Part shown: piece after piece, positions 62,601 to 64,000 of the stretch | Position numbering within the stretch: position 1 is the stretch's first letter | Layout of the letters: each line of letters begins with the position of its first letter | NCBI RefSeq assembly: GCF_021869535.1 | Contig: NW_026262659.1 | Location: 3,720,001 to 3,784,000 of the forward strand | Direction: 5' to 3' | Source: Mytilus californianus | Lineage: Eukaryota > Mollusca > Bivalvia > Mytilida > Mytilidae | DNA: 64,000 nucleotides | Notes under the pieces: generated by a model | What the model was told of the DNA's origin: nothing | Database searches by the model: none | The model's input: only the letters and a program-made list of their open reading frames with translations | Program-made: the position numbers and the translations under genes

Positions 62601-64000
62601 TATGTCCCCTTAAATAATCAATTTACCTTTATTGTGCTTTTCAGGGTCAGAAAATCAAAACAATTCATGATATTTGCATGGAAAATGAATTAACTATTTA
62701 ATCTTGCTGATATACAATCATAATCACATTCTTTGTCCAAAACATTGTCTTGTCAATGTAAAGAAACCCCTAATACTATCTCTATTTCAGCAAAATATGA
62801 GGGCTAAATGAATAAGTAAGGACCCCTAAACCACTTACTGGTTCCAAAAAAGCTGACACTGGTGCCATGTTACCACAGAACTACAAATTAAACCTAAAGA
62901 TAACTAGTATAGCTGTACTTGTGTGGAAAAAAATAAGAAATTATGCACTTTACTTATTTCGGTGAAAGTTATAGGACGTACAGGCAACTAAATAATGTCG
63001 CGTCTCAAATTCCAGTTGTTGCACATGTGTCAGACACTGCGAAAAGTTAAAGCAAACATTAATTATTAAAAATGTACTGCAAGTTACATAAAAATAATGA
63101 AATTTTACTTTCTAGGTAAATTTTTACATTATTACCCACAGATCAGGCAAAATTTGCTGAATCAGCAATTTTCACTCCCAGGGGTGGAATTTAAGGGCTG
63201 TTTTTATTCTAGTTGCCCTTAATCAACTTTTTATTGATAAACTTACAAATTGTATAGGTGAAAAAAGGACCTCTATTGATTTATTGTAAACATATATATC
63301 CCAGTTAACCAAGACATCACAAACTTGAAACCGGTCATAACACCTATGATGCATAGACTTCTTACTAGGAAACATATTACAATAAAGAATACTAGTCTGC
63401 ACTTATTTCTTACCAAAAAAAATTCAAAAATTATACCCCTACCCCAGCTGGCAGATTTTACCTTTTTTTTTCATCTTGCCATTTTTACTTAAGGAGTGAA
63501 CAAAACCCAAATAAATGATGTTTCAAATCAACACAGAAGTAAAACATGGTGATTCAGGAGGAATTATTGGATTGCCAACCCTATTTATAGTTAATCTGAC
63601 TGAAAGAAAGAGTTTAAGCACCAAATCATGAAAAATGATAGTAAAGTCCATTCCACATTTTACAGAATGCCTTACATTCCTTTAAGCATTTCCAGATTAT
63701 GAAGGCAATATAACAAGATTCTTTAGATGGCAGTTAACTATTATTCTAAAATCTTTTTGACAATACATGTACTAGAATATATCTCTAAGATGACTGTTTG
63801 TCTATTTCTCATGTATGCATTAAGTTAAATTATGTCCCCTTAAATAATCAATTTACCTTTATTGTGCTTTTCAGGGTCAGAAAATCAAAACAATTCATGA
63901 TATTTGCATGGAAAATGAATTAACTATTTAATCTTGCTGATATACAATCATAATCACATTCTTTGTCCAAAACATTGTCTTGTCAATGTAAAGAAACCCC
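53655..64000. repeat. 1,229-bp satellite array, block 3 (units 27-35, runs off the window)
   Basis: The rest of unit 27 is followed by units starting at 54702, 55931, 57160, 58389, 59618, 60847, 62076 and a partial one at 63305 that is still running at 64000. Unit 27 has lost one C in an AAACCCC run near 54165. Unit 35 has an extra T in the T8 run near 63463. Over the whole window the array amounts to about 34.6 units (42.5 kb) once the two insertions are taken out. Confidence 0.97.

Noticed and set aside
17289-64000. 5S rDNA, histone or snRNA gene cluster
   Set aside because: Unit size would fit, but none of the characteristic conserved RNA or protein sequences is present in the unit on either strand.
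17289-64000. CRISPR-like array
   Set aside because: Units are 1,229 bp with no variable spacers, in a eukaryotic context.

Overview
The window is eukaryotic, AT-rich and almost gene-free. Several sequences in it look like interspersed repeats I associate with bivalve molluscs, most likely a mussel (Mytilidae). These are the GGTATGATTGCC-type motif near 1.46, 6.66 and 8.86 kb, the GACGAACG-rich repeat ending in a hairpin at 0.37-0.55 kb, tRNA-derived SINE-like units, and the CTTGACCTCATTTTC tandem units at 52.6-53.6 kb. The assignment rests on recognition and was not checked against a database. I found no intact host protein gene, no rRNA and no functional tRNA.

Region A (1-17,288) is a graveyard of transposable elements. 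In order it holds a hairpin-ended dispersed repeat, a diverged 360-bp-offset duplication, a tRNA-derived SINE, a fold-back repeat whose arm has grown a 26-G run, and a deleted Mutator-like (MULE) element. The MULE has a near-perfect 9-bp target-site duplication and a broken transposase C-terminus. Next is a long minus-strand APE-type LINE (about 9.85-14.43 kb) that is 5'-truncated, frameshifted, mutated in its first catalytic Asp, and split by a solo-LTR-like insertion (11,199-12,423). After it come a fold-back element, a 23-C run, a minus-strand SINE, a 52-bp minisatellite and two strong hairpin elements just before the array.

Region B (17,289-64,000, still running at the window end) is one head-to-tail satellite array. 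The unit is 1,229 bp (a few units are 1,230) and there are about 34.6 copies, very nearly identical. Units keep one orientation and are separable by a small set of diagnostic variants shared mostly by neighbours. Several variants are CpG transitions.

Two insertions interrupt the array, and the neighbouring units supply exact empty sites. Insertion 1 (27,439-30,405, 2,967 bp) has 13-bp inverted ends (CCCAAGAGAAAAT), a 2-bp CA duplication, and arrays of GGGATCCC-centred repeats and palindromes near both ends. It has no recognisable transposase. Insertion 2 (52,396 to about 53,652) starts with a strong hairpin, carries a GGC microsatellite and seven tandem units of about 147 bp, and has no inverted termini.

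There is no metabolic or operon logic here. The interest lies in satellite amplification and in mobile elements whose boundaries can be read to the base.
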